A stretch of 19,043 nucleotides of DNA from JBGQAS01 sp964498605. GTDB lineage: Bacteria > Chloroflexota > Anaerolineae > Anaerolineales > Anaerolineaceae. Made by a program: the position numbers and the translations under genes. The stretch lies in NCBI GenBank assembly GCA_964498605.1, contig CAZCHK010000044.1:1-19043 (forward strand), written 5' to 3'. Position 1 is the stretch's first letter, and every line of letters starts with the position of its first letter. Positions 7,868 to 17,600 of the stretch are shown here, piece after piece. Under the pieces are notes generated by a model that did not search any database, had not been told where the DNA came from, and saw only the letters and a program-made list of their open reading frames with translations.

Positions 7868-9451
7868 ATGATGAATCATCCACTACCTCAACCGTTTCTT
7901 CCTTTCGAGAACCTGACGGATGGCCTGACCAGTGAAGCTCTCTCTTTGTACAAAAAAGCTGTCCGCGACGTGATCACAGCCGGAGACCTGACAGGCGACC
8001 AGAAACGCGACGCGCTGGCTGGCCTGGCGGTATCCTCGCAGCCCTATCCAGGCGTCTCCCAAAAAAGCCGAGACCTGATCCGGCAGGGCGTGCTGTGCTT
8101 GCTGTCTGAAGGCGCAGCCCAGCATCACCCCCGTTATGTTGCTCCGGATTATTCCAAATTTCTGCGCAATGGATCGGCGTTTCTTGAGCTGTCTCCGGCC
8201 GAAAACCTTCTCGATGCGACCGCCAAGCTCCTGATCGCCTACCAATACACCTCGGTTTCAAGCCATCCGGTCTTCATCGGCCGGGTTGATGAATTGCTGG
8301 AGCCCTACCTCACCGATCAATCCGATTCTGAGGTGATCCCGATCCTGCGCTCCTTCTGGCTCATGGTTGACCGCCTGTTCCCCAGCGCTTTCGTGCACGC
8401 CAACATCGGGCCAGCCTCCTCTCGAAGTGCCAGGTTGTTGCTGCAGATCGAGCGGGAATTGAAAACCTTGACCAATCTCACCCTGCGCTATGACAGGCAA
8501 ATCACGCCGCCTGACCTTGCCCTGCTGGCAGTGGAGAACGCGCTGCGGTTGACCAAACCGTATTTTCTCAATCACCCGCTGATGAAAGCGGATTGGGGTG
8601 ATGATTACTGCATCGCCAGCTGTTACAACGCCATGCGCATCGGCGGCGGCATTCACACCATGGTTCGCCTGAACATCAAACAGGCTGCGCTCGTCTCGGA
8701 CGGCACTGAGAGCGGTTTCCTCGATCAGACCATCCCTGAAGTCGTTGACAAACTGGTCGAAGTGATCAACAGCAGATCCTCATTCCTTGTCGACCAGTCC
8801 CGCTGGTTCGAGCACAGTTTCCAGGTCGCGGAGGGATTGTTGTCCATTGAAAAATTCACCGCCTACGCGGGGATCTTCGGCCTGGCCGAAGGAGTCAATC
8901 ACATCATGTCGCGCACGGGAAGATCTGCCAGGTACGGCCACTCAGCCAGCGCGAACCAGTTCGCACAGTTGGTAACTGAACGGATCTACACCGAACTTCA
9001 AAAGCACCATGGCCTGTACTGCCAGGGGACTGGCTACCATGTCTGCTATCATGCCCAGGTGGGTATTGCGGAAGACGTGGATGTCACTCCCGGGATCCGG
9101 GTCCCTGCCGGGGAAGAACCCGAACTGTACAAGCATATCCAGGCGGAGGCCCCGACGCAACGCCACATCCAGGGCGGCAGCAGTACGATCCTGGAATTCG
9201 ATCAAACTGCCGTTTCCAACCCCCAGGCAGTCCTGGACATCATCCATGGGGCTCACGCGGACGGGGTGCGCAACTTATCCGTTGGTTCAGCTGATTCGGA
9301 ATTCGTCCGCGTGACAGGCTACCTGGTGCGACGCAGCGATCTGGAGGCTAGAAAAAATGAGAAGGCCGTACGGCATGCTTCCGACCTGTTGGCTTCCCCC
9401 TTCACGGTGAACAAACCGAATACTCTCCACAGGCGAACCAGAAAAGTCTGA
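7868..9451 (+). CDS. yjjI: YjjI-family glycyl radical enzyme, function unknown
   Basis: This 527-residue protein is close to the size of E. coli YjjI (DUF3029) and shorter than PFL or diol-dehydratase GREs. The glycyl radical loop is RVTGY with G484, about 43 residues from the C-terminus, within an EFVRVTGYLVRRSDLE context. The candidate thiyl cysteines are in DYCIASCYNAMRIGGG (C248 and C252), followed by a Gly-rich stretch and HTMVRLN. Other conserved-looking blocks are GLAEGVNHIM and QGTGYHVCYHAQVG. The reaction is not known for this family; by GRE chemistry it would be a radical elimination, C-C cleavage or similar step, oxygen-sensitive and cytoplasmic. In E. coli yjjI-yjjW borders the deo genes; here it ends a nucleoside uptake and hydrolysis cluster. 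Two adjacent ATG codons open the frame after a short purine-rich site. No terminator follows. Confidence 0.88.
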   Translation: MMNHPLPQPFLPFENLTDGLTSEALSLYKKAVRDVITAGDLTGDQKRDALAGLAVSSQPYPGVSQKSRDLIRQGVLCLLSEGAAQHHPRYVAPDYSKFLRNGSAFLELSPAENLLDATAKLLIAYQYTSVSSHPVFIGRVDELLEPYLTDQSDSEVIPILRSFWLMVDRLFPSAFVHANIGPASSRSARLLLQIERELKTLTNLTLRYDRQITPPDLALLAVENALRLTKPYFLNHPLMKADWGDDYCIASCYNAMRIGGGIHTMVRLNIKQAALVSDGTESGFLDQTIPEVVDKLVEVINSRSSFLVDQSRWFEHSFQVAEGLLSIEKFTAYAGIFGLAEGVNHIMSRTGRSARYGHSASANQFAQLVTERIYTELQKHHGLYCQGTGYHVCYHAQVGIAEDVDVTPGIRVPAGEEPELYKHIQAEAPTQRHIQGGSSTILEFDQTAVSNPQAVLDIIHGAHADGVRNLSVGSADSEFVRVTGYLVRRSDLEARKNEKAVRHASDLLASPFTVNKPNTLHRRTRKV

Positions 9452-9496
9452 AGCAGGAGAACTGCAGCCAGGGGATGGTGGATGATGTTTCCTGTG

Positions 9497-9502
9497 TATA
9501 AT
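9497..9502 (+). promoter_or_regulatory. Candidate -10 box of the phosphatase-kinase module
   Basis: A perfect TATAAT within CCTGTGTATAATAATC lies 23 bases before the phosphatase ATG. The preceding word (TGTATAAT) resembles the importer promoter at 93-100. No good -35 box is found at 16-18 bases, so this would be an activator-dependent promoter or a chance match. A start near 9509 would leave a very short leader. Confidence 0.35.
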
Positions 9503-9525
9503 AATCTCAGGTTTGATTGATTAAC

Positions 9526-10788
9526 ATGGCACTACCCGCGCAAACACCCTCCGAGGACCGCCTGAGTCTTCTGTATCGGCTCACCCAGACCTTCAATTCA
9601 ACATTGGACCTGGATGAGGTACTGAACCGCGTCATGGACGAGGTCATCAAGGCCGTGCACGCGGAAAGAGGTTTCCTGATGCTGCTGGACGAGGAGGAGA
9701 AGCTGTCCTTTCGGGTTGCTCGCGGTATGGATCAAAAGGAAATTGATGAGCCTCAATTCGAGGTGTCGCGCTCAGTGATCGAGCAGGTCGTCAAGGACAA
9801 AAAAGCCATTCTGACCAGCGACGCGCAGATGGATGAGCGCTTCAGCATGCGCCAGAGCATCCTGGTCAAGGGACTGCGCGCGATCCTGTGCGTGCCGCTC
9901 ATGGTCAAGGAAAAAATCACGGGCGTGATCTACACGGATAACCGCATCCAGGCGGGCATATTTCGAGATGACGACCTCGAACTGCTGAACTCCATCGCCT
10001 CGAACGCCGCCATAGCCATCGAAAATGCCCGCCTTTACCAGGTCGCCATTGAACAGGGTCGCATGGAGCGGGAGATGCAGATGGCGCGGAAGGTACAGTC
10101 GGGTCTGCTCCCGCATTCGATCCCAAAGCATCCCGGCTGGGAATTCTCCGCGACCTGGATTCCAGCGCGCGAAGTCGGCGGCGATTATTACGATTTCATA
10201 TCAATCCAGGATGATCGTCTTGGTGTTCTCATCGCGGACGTGACAGACAAAGGCATGCCCGCGGCGTTGTTCATGGCATCCGCGAGAAATATCGTTCGCA
10301 GCTGCGTGGACGGCAAAAAAAGTCCAAACGAGTGCCTGACCAAAGCCAATCAACTGATCGCGTCAGAATCCGACGACAACATGTATGTGTCCATGTTCTA
10401 CTTCTGCCTGGACCTTCCCCGATATGAAGCCACGTATGTCAATGCCGGGCATAATCCCGCGCTGTTCTACAAAAAACAGGACAAATCCCTGACCACGCTG
10501 GACCGCACCGGCATGTGGCTGGGAGTCGATTCCACCTCGGCATACTCGCAGTCGGTGATCACCATGGAAAAGGGTGATCTGATCCTGCTGTACACGGACG
10601 GTGTGACCGATGCCATAGATCAATCCGAGCAGGATTTTGGGATGGACCGCCTGAAAGACGTACTCCTGAAGCATGCAGACGCCGGGACGGATGAGATCCT
10701 GCAATCCATCATGGACGCCATTCATTCTTTCTGCGGCGACATCGTCCCTTTTGACGACATCACGCTGGTATTGATAAAGAGATCTTAA
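9526..10788 (+). CDS. GAF-domain PP2C protein phosphatase (SpoIIE/RsbU-like)
   Basis: This 420-residue cytoplasmic signalling phosphatase has a GAF sensor domain at about 20-170 (from LSLLYRLTQTFNSTLDLDEV to IASNAAIAIENARLY), a short helical linker with EMQMARKVQSGLLP, and a SpoIIE-type PP2C domain from about 195. Metal-binding acids are all present: GGDYYDF (D220, D223), DVTDKG (D238, D241), TDGVTDA (D358, D362) and DDITLV (D410, D411). AGHNPALFY is typical of RsbU-like enzymes. The likely substrate is a phosphoprotein such as an anti-sigma antagonist or a target of the kinase 21 bases downstream; no STAS or RsbW gene is in the window. The ATG at 9526 is preferred over an in-frame TTG at 9517. 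The ribosome site is weak. The ligand of the GAF domain is unknown. Confidence 0.9.
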   Translation: MALPAQTPSEDRLSLLYRLTQTFNSTLDLDEVLNRVMDEVIKAVHAERGFLMLLDEEEKLSFRVARGMDQKEIDEPQFEVSRSVIEQVVKDKKAILTSDAQMDERFSMRQSILVKGLRAILCVPLMVKEKITGVIYTDNRIQAGIFRDDDLELLNSIASNAAIAIENARLYQVAIEQGRMEREMQMARKVQSGLLPHSIPKHPGWEFSATWIPAREVGGDYYDFISIQDDRLGVLIADVTDKGMPAALFMASARNIVRSCVDGKKSPNECLTKANQLIASESDDNMYVSMFYFCLDLPRYEATYVNAGHNPALFYKKQDKSLTTLDRTGMWLGVDSTSAYSQSVITMEKGDLILLYTDGVTDAIDQSEQDFGMDRLKDVLLKHADAGTDEILQSIMDAIHSFCGDIVPFDDITLVLIKRS

Positions 10789-10809
10789 AACCCGGATCGG
10801 AAACACAAC

Positions 10810-13800
10810 ATGATTGGTTCTTTATTTAATCATCGCTACAAGATCAATGAATTGATCGGGCAGGGCGCCATGGGCCATATTTACCTGGCGCACGATACCG
10901 TCCTTCAGCGCGACGTCGCGCTCAAACTGGTCAATCAATCCAATATCGGCCCTGAAGGAAGAGCCAAGCTGCTAACCGAGGCTCAGGAGGCGGCCAAGCT
11001 GAACCACCCCAACATCGTCTCGGTCTATGACGCGGGCGTGGTGGATGACACTCCTTTCATCGTGATGGAACTGCTGCGGGGAAAATCCCTTTTCGAACAG
11101 AAACCTGCAGATGTCCAGGAGCTCATCAATTTCTCAAAACAGATCTGCCGCGCTCTACGGCATGCCCACAACAATGGTGTCATCCACCGCGACCTGAAGC
11201 CCGAGAATATCATCCGCAGCAACGATCACACCATCAAATTGTCCGACTTTGGACTGGCCCGTTCAGTCGCGTCAAGGCTTTCTTTCGAAGGCAGCCTGGT
11301 CGGAACGGTTTATTACATTTCTCCGGAATCGGTGCAGGGCAAGCATCCAGACGGGCGGGCTGACCTGTACGCGCTGGGAGTGATGCTTTACGAATGGGCA
11401 ACCGATCAGCTTCCCTTCTCCGCTGACGATCCACTCGGCGTGATCTCACAACACCTCTACGCCCCAGTCACCCCTCCCCACGCCCATAAACCGGACATCC
11501 CTCCCGCGTTGGAAAACTTGATCCTTTCCCTGCTGGAAAAACGTCCTGAGGACAGACCTGCTTCCGCGGAAATGGTGCTGGACATGCTGGATACGCTTGA
11601 CCTCTCGATCACATCCTCCAACAGGCTGGTGCTGGTTGATCGGGTGACGCGAGGGAGGTTTGTGGGCCGCGAGGAAGAACTGAGCGAGATCGCAAACATC
11701 TGGCACCAAACTACTACTGGGCAGCCCCAGGTGCTTTTGATCAGCGGTGAACCAGGCATCGGTAAAACCCGCCTGATCAAAGAACTGATCGCCAGGGCCT
11801 CAGCGATGGGAGCCCGATCTTTGCTGGGTGAGAATTACGCTGAAGGGGGCATGCCGTACGCTCCCTTCGCCCAGATGATCCAGGAGTCTCTCAACCCGGA
11901 TTTCAACCTGGATGTCGAACTGTCGGATTTCGTGATGTCAAACCTGGCCAGGATCGTGCCCGGCCTGCTGCTGCAAAACCCAGACCTGAAAGTCCTTCCT
12001 GAAATGGACCCCGCGATGGAACAGCAGCAGGTCTTTGAAAGCGTTGTGGCATGGGCTGATACCCTGACCTCTCAAACTCCGCTGGTCATGGTACTGGATG
12101 ACGCGCACTGGAGCGACAATGGATCACTGCATTTGCTGCGCCATTTGATCCGCCGCCTGAAAAAATCCCGCGTTTTATTCGCCCTGACCTACCGGGAGAT
12201 CGAACTGACCGAGTCCAATCCGCTCCAAAGTTTTCTTCTCGATCTCAACCGCGACTCCACTTCTCACCGGGTCAAACTGTCAAGATTCACCGAGAAACTC
12301 ACCTCTGAAATGCTGGTGACCATGCTGTCACCCAAAGGTGATGTTGCGCCTGAGGTTGTAAAGGCCATCTATCACGAAACCGAAGGCAACCCCTATTACA
12401 TCGAGGAAGTCTGTAAAACACTGCTCGAAGAACAAAAACTTGAGTTTCACGAAGGGCAGTGGACCGTCAAAGATGTCCAAAATATCCAGATCCCACAAAG
12501 CATCAAAGTGACCATCCAGTCCAGATTAAACAGGCTTCCAGAATCCTGCCAGGACCTTTTGCGTCTGGCTGCCGTGATCGGTCGTGAATTTGAATACGCC
12601 GTGTTGAAAAACGCATCTGACCTTGAAGAGGACACTTTGATCTCATGCCTTGAAAACGCAGTATCGTCACAGATCCTGCGGGAAGTCTCACACGGTCACG
12701 GACGGGAGGAAACGTTCATTTTTGAACACGCCCTGATCGCGACGACGCTGCGTGAATCGTTGAGCGGCTTGCGCCGCCAGCGCCTGCACAAGAAGGTCGC
12801 CTCTGCCATCGAGATACTCTCCCCGGATAAATACGAACGCCTGGCATATCACTATGAGGAAGCAGGAGATGAATCCAACGCGCTCAAAGAGTACATCAAG
12901 GCCTGTGAACGCGCCCTCAAGATCCATGCCAACCAGGAGGCTGAACGCTTCGCCCGTTCCGCTCTCGAAATCTGCTGCAAATCAAGTCTGGATGAAGCCA
13001 GGATCAACGCCCTCCTCGGCGAAGCCCTCTTCCGCCAGGACCGCCTTCCGGATGCTGAAAAATTCATGCGCACAGCCATCGAGAACTACTACTCGCTTGG
13101 AGACCTGGATAAAATGGCATCGATCTACGCGCGGATGGGCCGCTCCGCCTGGAGCCGCGGGGCAATCCCTGAAAGCCTGTCCATCTGTCAGGAGGGAATG
13201 GGCAAGCTTTCCCCGGATCTTGAAGGTGAAGGCATCGCTGCATTGATGCATGAAACTGCCCGCGCGTTCCGTTTCAACAACCTTCAGGAAGAAGCCTTAC
13301 CGCTGGCCAGGCGGGCCTTAGAGATGGCAAAGAAGCTCAACCTGGCGGAAGTGCAAGCTGACACATTGTCGACCATCGGGATCATCACGACGCAGCCTTT
13401 CGAAGCGCAGTACGAAGCTCTCAAGCAAGCAGCAGAACTGGCTGAAAGAGAAGGCTCGCTTTATACCGCCGGAAGGACACTCATCAACTATGGGGGGATC
13501 ATCGTCCGCAAGGGAAAACCCAAAGAAGCGCTGCCGATCTTCTACAGGGCAATCGATTTCACCAGACGGATGGGATCTCAGGGTCTGGAATACTTTTATT
13601 CGATCTCTCTCCTCAGCACCGAATTTTCGCTGGGACACCTGGAGAAAGTCCACTCGATCCTGGCACACTTGCAAGAGATCGAGCCTTTGATCCAGCTTCC
13701 CGCTTCGACGATCCTGCGATACAAGGTCAATTACATACTTTTAGAAGGCATCCTGCTCAGACTGGAAGTGGGTTCTGCCGCGGCCAGGGATTTCCTGCTT

Positions 13801-14388
13801 GAAAACCTTCAAACCATCATCGATTCAGGCAACTCGAACGCGCTCCTGGAGTCGTACGATACCCTCTTTGAAATCTCACTCGAATTGGATGATCTGGAAG
13901 CGGCGCAGAAATTCATCGATTCCTCCACTGAGATCATTGACTCATCCGAAGACCCAAAGCTGTACTCTGCGAATTGCTATCTGTCATCATTTCTGGTCGA
14001 ATTGAAAAAGTTAAACCTGGAGGATGCCCGGCGCTACCTTTCCAAAGCAAAAGCGATCTTCGATCAGTTATCCGATTCCATGATGCGGTGGCAGGGATAT
14101 CGGTGCGAGGCGATGCTGCTTTCGGCGGAAAGCAGGTACGAAGAAGCCTGGCAGATTTTTGAAAAAGCGCTCAACGATCTTCAGAACGCGGGTATGCTGA
14201 TCAGGGAAATCCTGCTCGTCGATGAGTATTCCGATTCATTAATAGTATCGAACAAGCCAGAAGCTCTGAAAAATGCCCGCTCGTTGCTGCAGGAAGCCAT
14301 CGAAAAAGTAGAAAATCTAAACCTGCACCCCATCGTGGAAAGATTTTCAGGAAAACTGGCATCGATTCGAAAGGCGTTGGCAGCTTAA
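10810..14388 (+). CDS. Ser/Thr protein kinase with AAA ATPase and TPR domains
   Basis: This 1192-residue multidomain regulator starts with a complete Hanks-type kinase at about 10-270: the Gly loop GQGAMG, K39 in VALKLV, HRDLKPEN with D128, DFG at 146-148, and the activation-loop end YISPES. A linker leads to an AAA_16/MalT-like ATPase beginning FVGREEEL, with Walker A GEPGIGKTR (313-321), Walker B VMVLDDAHW (D430-D431), and FEHALI in the helical arm. From about 680 to the end the protein is helical TPR-type repeat (for example LAEVQADTLSTIGII and REGSLYTAGRTLINYG). No membrane segment is seen, so it is probably cytosolic, unlike PASTA kinases. It lies 21 bases after the GAF-PP2C gene, suggesting an opposing kinase-phosphatase pair. 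The overall plan recalls PknK-like proteins, where the ATPase-TPR part senses a ligand or partner. The target is unknown. Confidence 0.9.
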   Translation: MIGSLFNHRYKINELIGQGAMGHIYLAHDTVLQRDVALKLVNQSNIGPEGRAKLLTEAQEAAKLNHPNIVSVYDAGVVDDTPFIVMELLRGKSLFEQKPADVQELINFSKQICRALRHAHNNGVIHRDLKPENIIRSNDHTIKLSDFGLARSVASRLSFEGSLVGTVYYISPESVQGKHPDGRADLYALGVMLYEWATDQLPFSADDPLGVISQHLYAPVTPPHAHKPDIPPALENLILSLLEKRPEDRPASAEMVLDMLDTLDLSITSSNRLVLVDRVTRGRFVGREEELSEIANIWHQTTTGQPQVLLISGEPGIGKTRLIKELIARASAMGARSLLGENYAEGGMPYAPFAQMIQESLNPDFNLDVELSDFVMSNLARIVPGLLLQNPDLKVLPEMDPAMEQQQVFESVVAWADTLTSQTPLVMVLDDAHWSDNGSLHLLRHLIRRLKKSRVLFALTYREIELTESNPLQSFLLDLNRDSTSHRVKLSRFTEKLTSEMLVTMLSPKGDVAPEVVKAIYHETEGNPYYIEEVCKTLLEEQKLEFHEGQWTVKDVQNIQIPQSIKVTIQSRLNRLPESCQDLLRLAAVIGREFEYAVLKNASDLEEDTLISCLENAVSSQILREVSHGHGREETFIFEHALIATTLRESLSGLRRQRLHKKVASAIEILSPDKYERLAYHYEEAGDESNALKEYIKACERALKIHANQEAERFARSALEICCKSSLDEARINALLGEALFRQDRLPDAEKFMRTAIENYYSLGDLDKMASIYARMGRSAWSRGAIPESLSICQEGMGKLSPDLEGEGIAALMHETARAFRFNNLQEEALPLARRALEMAKKLNLAEVQADTLSTIGIITTQPFEAQYEALKQAAELAEREGSLYTAGRTLINYGGIIVRKGKPKEALPIFYRAIDFTRRMGSQGLEYFYSISLLSTEFSLGHLEKVHSILAHLQEIEPLIQLPASTILRYKVNYILLEGILLRLEVGSAAARDFLLENLQTIIDSGNSNALLESYDTLFEISLELDDLEAAQKFIDSSTEIIDSSEDPKLYSANCYLSSFLVELKKLNLEDARRYLSKAKAIFDQLSDSMMRWQGYRCEAMLLSAESRYEEAWQIFEKALNDLQNAGMLIREILLVDEYSDSLIVSNKPEALKNARSLLQEAIEKVENLNLHPIVERFSGKLASIRKALAA

Positions 14389-14406
14389 ATCTTTTTCGAC
14401 AGGCGA

Positions 14407-14444
14407 TTTAATCCAATAACAATTTTAATCCAATATTAATATTG
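14407..14444 (+). promoter_or_regulatory. Operator-like direct repeats and palindrome upstream of the fused permease gene
   Basis: TTTAATCCAATA occurs twice (14407-14418 and 14424-14435), 17 bases apart. The second copy runs into a perfect 14-bp palindrome, CAATATTAATATTG (14431-14444). The block is AT-rich against a GC-richer background and starts 19 bases after the kinase stop, so it probably holds the control region of the genes that follow. No clear -35/-10 pair could be assigned. Confidence 0.4.
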
Positions 14445-14663
14445 ATGGCAATAATACAAATATCCAACGGACACACAGCCTTTATGCGATTTCTCACCAA
14501 CCAGCAACAGAAAATATCCGAGGTCAATCCTTGGTATGATCAGTTGCGTATGCCCAACCGCCTCGACCTTTCCGTAGCCAGGATAAAAGAAAACGGTACC
14601 GAATTCGGCTGCTGCAGACATGGTTTGCGAAAATCCTCCCTGGAGGATCTGTGCAGAATCTAG
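14445..14663 (+). CDS. Possible small ORF, 72 residues, overlapping the permease start
   Basis: An open frame runs from ATG 14445 to TAG 14663 and overlaps the GTG start of the fused permease by 13 bases. The protein is basic, with no signal peptide, membrane segment or motif I recognise. There is no Shine-Dalgarno sequence before the ATG, which sits directly on the palindrome, so evidence for translation is weak. Its one suggestive property is position: a ribosome on this frame would pass through and open the hairpin that hides the permease ribosome site. It could equally be non-coding leader. Confidence 0.2.
   Translation: MAIIQISNGHTAFMRFLTNQQQKISEVNPWYDQLRMPNRLDLSVARIKENGTEFGCCRHGLRKSSLEDLCRI
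14633..14648 (+). promoter_or_regulatory. Hairpin sequestering the ribosome binding site of the permease gene
   Basis: ATCCTCC (14633-14639) is the exact complement of GGAGGAT (14642-14648), which contains the only ribosome site for the GTG start at 14651. The two arms are separated by two bases; in practice six base pairs around a CCTG loop. If formed in the mRNA, it would block initiation until melted by an upstream ribosome, a protein or temperature. Confidence 0.45.
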
Positions 14664-17600
14664 ATTTCCTGCAAATGGCAAGATACGCGTTGAAACACGG
14701 ACAACGTGTTGATGCGCGAAATTACGCATGGCGGGCGCTACAGGGAGATGAGCATCTCGAGGAAGCCTGGCTGATATTGGCCGCGGTTGCCAGCCCGGAA
14801 GCCAGCGTGGAGTACCTTCAAAAAGCCCTGCAGATCAATCCTCAAAGCATTCGCGCGCAGAAGGGGATGGAATGGGCAGAGGAAAGGCTCAAATGCTGGA
14901 ATGCAACCCATTCACCAAAAGTAATTCCTCGCCCACTCGTAAATGATGTTATCCCTATACCTGCAGGAAGCAATTCTACGGGCTCAAAGAAGAAACCTGC
15001 TGCAGCAATCGATCCCGCCCTGGTTCTGCCTGACGAGTTTGGCGGGAAACCTTTGCAAGAACAGCGGATGGGGGGAGTCACCGCGCTCAGGACTTTTCGC
15101 TACGTGTTCACCCGCCTAATCACGATCCTGCTCACTATCGCGGTGGGCGTGTTCGCAACCATCATGATCGCGAACAGGGACGGCAGCCTTGACCAAGCTT
15201 TATTGTCAGACGCAAAAAGCCAGGCCTCAATTATCATCCGGGAAACGGGATACGAGGGTGATTTTAACCAGGCCGTCAGCCAGCTGACGGAAGAACTGGT
15301 GGATATGCGCGGCGGCAATCTTCCGCCCTTTCTGAAACATCTGAGTTGGTTGAAAAACATCCTCACGTTCAACTGGGGGGATGCCCTTGCCTCCGATTAT
15401 CAGGGGACTGTGATGTCTCCCGCCGCGTGGAAGAAAATGGCTTACTCGGGATTGAACGCCGTTACGTATCACAAGGACTCAGAGGCCCTCACCCGCCGGC
15501 AGGCATTGTCAGCCGGGTCTCAGATCAATTTCAAGGTTTCGCAGATCATCATCACCAGGCTGCCAAACACTCTCCTGATCGTTGGAAGCGCCAATCTGCT
15601 GCTCTTCCTCATCGGCATCCCTCTCGCGCTGCACATCTCGACCAGATCGGAAAAGTTCCTGGACAAATTGGTCGTGGCACTGGCTCCCCTCTCATCCATT
15701 CCAAGCTGGGTGCACGGGATCATTCTCGTCATGTTGTTTGCCGTGACGCTGAGAATTCTGCCTTACGGGCGGATGTTTGATGTATTTCCACCCAGCACGC
15801 CTTTGGGTTACATTCCCATCGTGCTGAAGCATATGATCCTGCCCGTTATGGCTATCTTTCTCAGCATCTTCTTCCAATGCGTGTACGCCTGGCGCACGTA
15901 CTGCCTGCTGTACTCCATGGAGGATTATGTCGACCTGGCAAAAGCAAAGGGGCTTTCAGCGCAAAAACTGGAAAGAAAATACATCCTCCGCCCGTCCATG
16001 CCGTACATCCTGACATCATTCGCGCTCACCTTCCTCAGTTTCTGGCAAACAACAACGGCGCTGGAGTATTTTTTTGATTGGCCGGGAATAGGCCAGCTGT
16101 ACATAGAAAGCATCAAGCAGTTCGATTCTATCGTTGTCATAGCGATTGTGGCCATCTTTGCCTACCTGCTCGGCGTGATGGTGTTTCTACTGGATATCTT
16201 CTACGTCCTTCTGGACCCAAGGATACAGATCCAGCAGGCAGCCCTGAAAATCAGCACTTCCATAAAAGAATTCTTCTCAAAATCGAAGAATGGAAATACC
16301 TCCGGGGATACTCACCAATTACCAGGTTTTCGGTCAATTTCGTTCCAGGAACGCGTCACGACAGCGGTAAGGAATTATTTCATGTCGAGAAAATATTCCA
16401 GTTCCGGAATTGAGCGGCAGAAAGATTCGAAATTCAAGCAGATGTTCCGTTACCCTTCCGCCATGATCGGATTATCGATCCTGGCGGTCTTGATCCTTCT
16501 ATCGATCTATGTCCTCATCACCATGCCATACAAACAGATCGAATACTCACTTGACACCCAAATGGAGATCAAGAAATACAACCCGATCTACGCGCAGCCT
16601 GCCTGGTTCAATCTCTTCCGCGCCGATAAGCTGCCTGAAACCATCATCGTGAAAACCAGCCAGAACCCTGGAAGCCGGGTCGTCTCGCCGATGCCAGGGG
16701 GAGGCGAGCAGATCGACCTGGCGCTGAGCTTCGAGTACCCATACTCGGACATGCCCCAATCTTTCAAGTTGTATTTTACGGTTGATCATGCCACCCAGAA
16801 ACTGATCGCATCCGTATCCATTGAAACACCCGATGGTCGTATCATCCCCTTCAAAGGTCAATCCATCCAGGATGCCGCGCGATACGATTTTGACAACACC
16901 GCGTATTCCAGTTTTATCAACACGCACGCGCTTGGAGCGAACATCAAGATTGGCACCGAGGAGATCCATCAGACCGAGAGCAGCGGCAACTACCCAGTCT
17001 ATTACCTGATCATGACCCACCCGGATGCGACCAAACCACTGGCGCAGAAAGGCAGGTACACCCTGAATGTATCTGCCCTGACTTTCGAGCCAAATGTCAG
17101 CGTCGACGCGGAGCTGGTCGTAAAAGGAAAGGTTTTTGGCCTTGCCGGGACCGACAACCTCGGCAACGAGCTGCTCACGCCGCTTTTGCAGGGCACGCCC
17201 ATCGCCATCGGGATCGGGATCATCGGGGCGCTCGTTACAACCGTCCTGTCTTTGCTGCTGGCAGCATTAGGCGCATGGTTTGGCGGCTGGCTGGACACGA
17301 TCATCCAGAGGATCTCCGAAGCCACCATGATTCTGCCAATCCTGGCCATATGCGTTCTGCTGGTGGCATTGTTCGACATGCCGCTGTGGGGCATGATCCT
17401 CATCATCATCATCCTGAACGCTTTTGGCAGCCCCATCAAAGCATTCCGGGCGGCTTTTCTCCAGGTCAAGTCCGCCCCGTACATCGAGGCTGCCAGGGCG
17501 TATGGAGCGAGCAACTGGCGCATCATCACACGTTACATCATCCCCCGCATCATGCCCGTGTTGTTCCCCCAGTTGATCCTGCTGATCCCGGCGTACGTGT

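Noticed and set aside
9452..9525. Terminator between the YjjI gene and the phosphatase gene
   Set aside because: No GC-rich hairpin with a T-run is present, so read-through remains possible.
14386..14410. Terminator after the kinase gene
   Set aside because: TAAATC/GATTTA is only a 6-bp AT-rich inverted repeat with the T-run in its loop, not after a stem.
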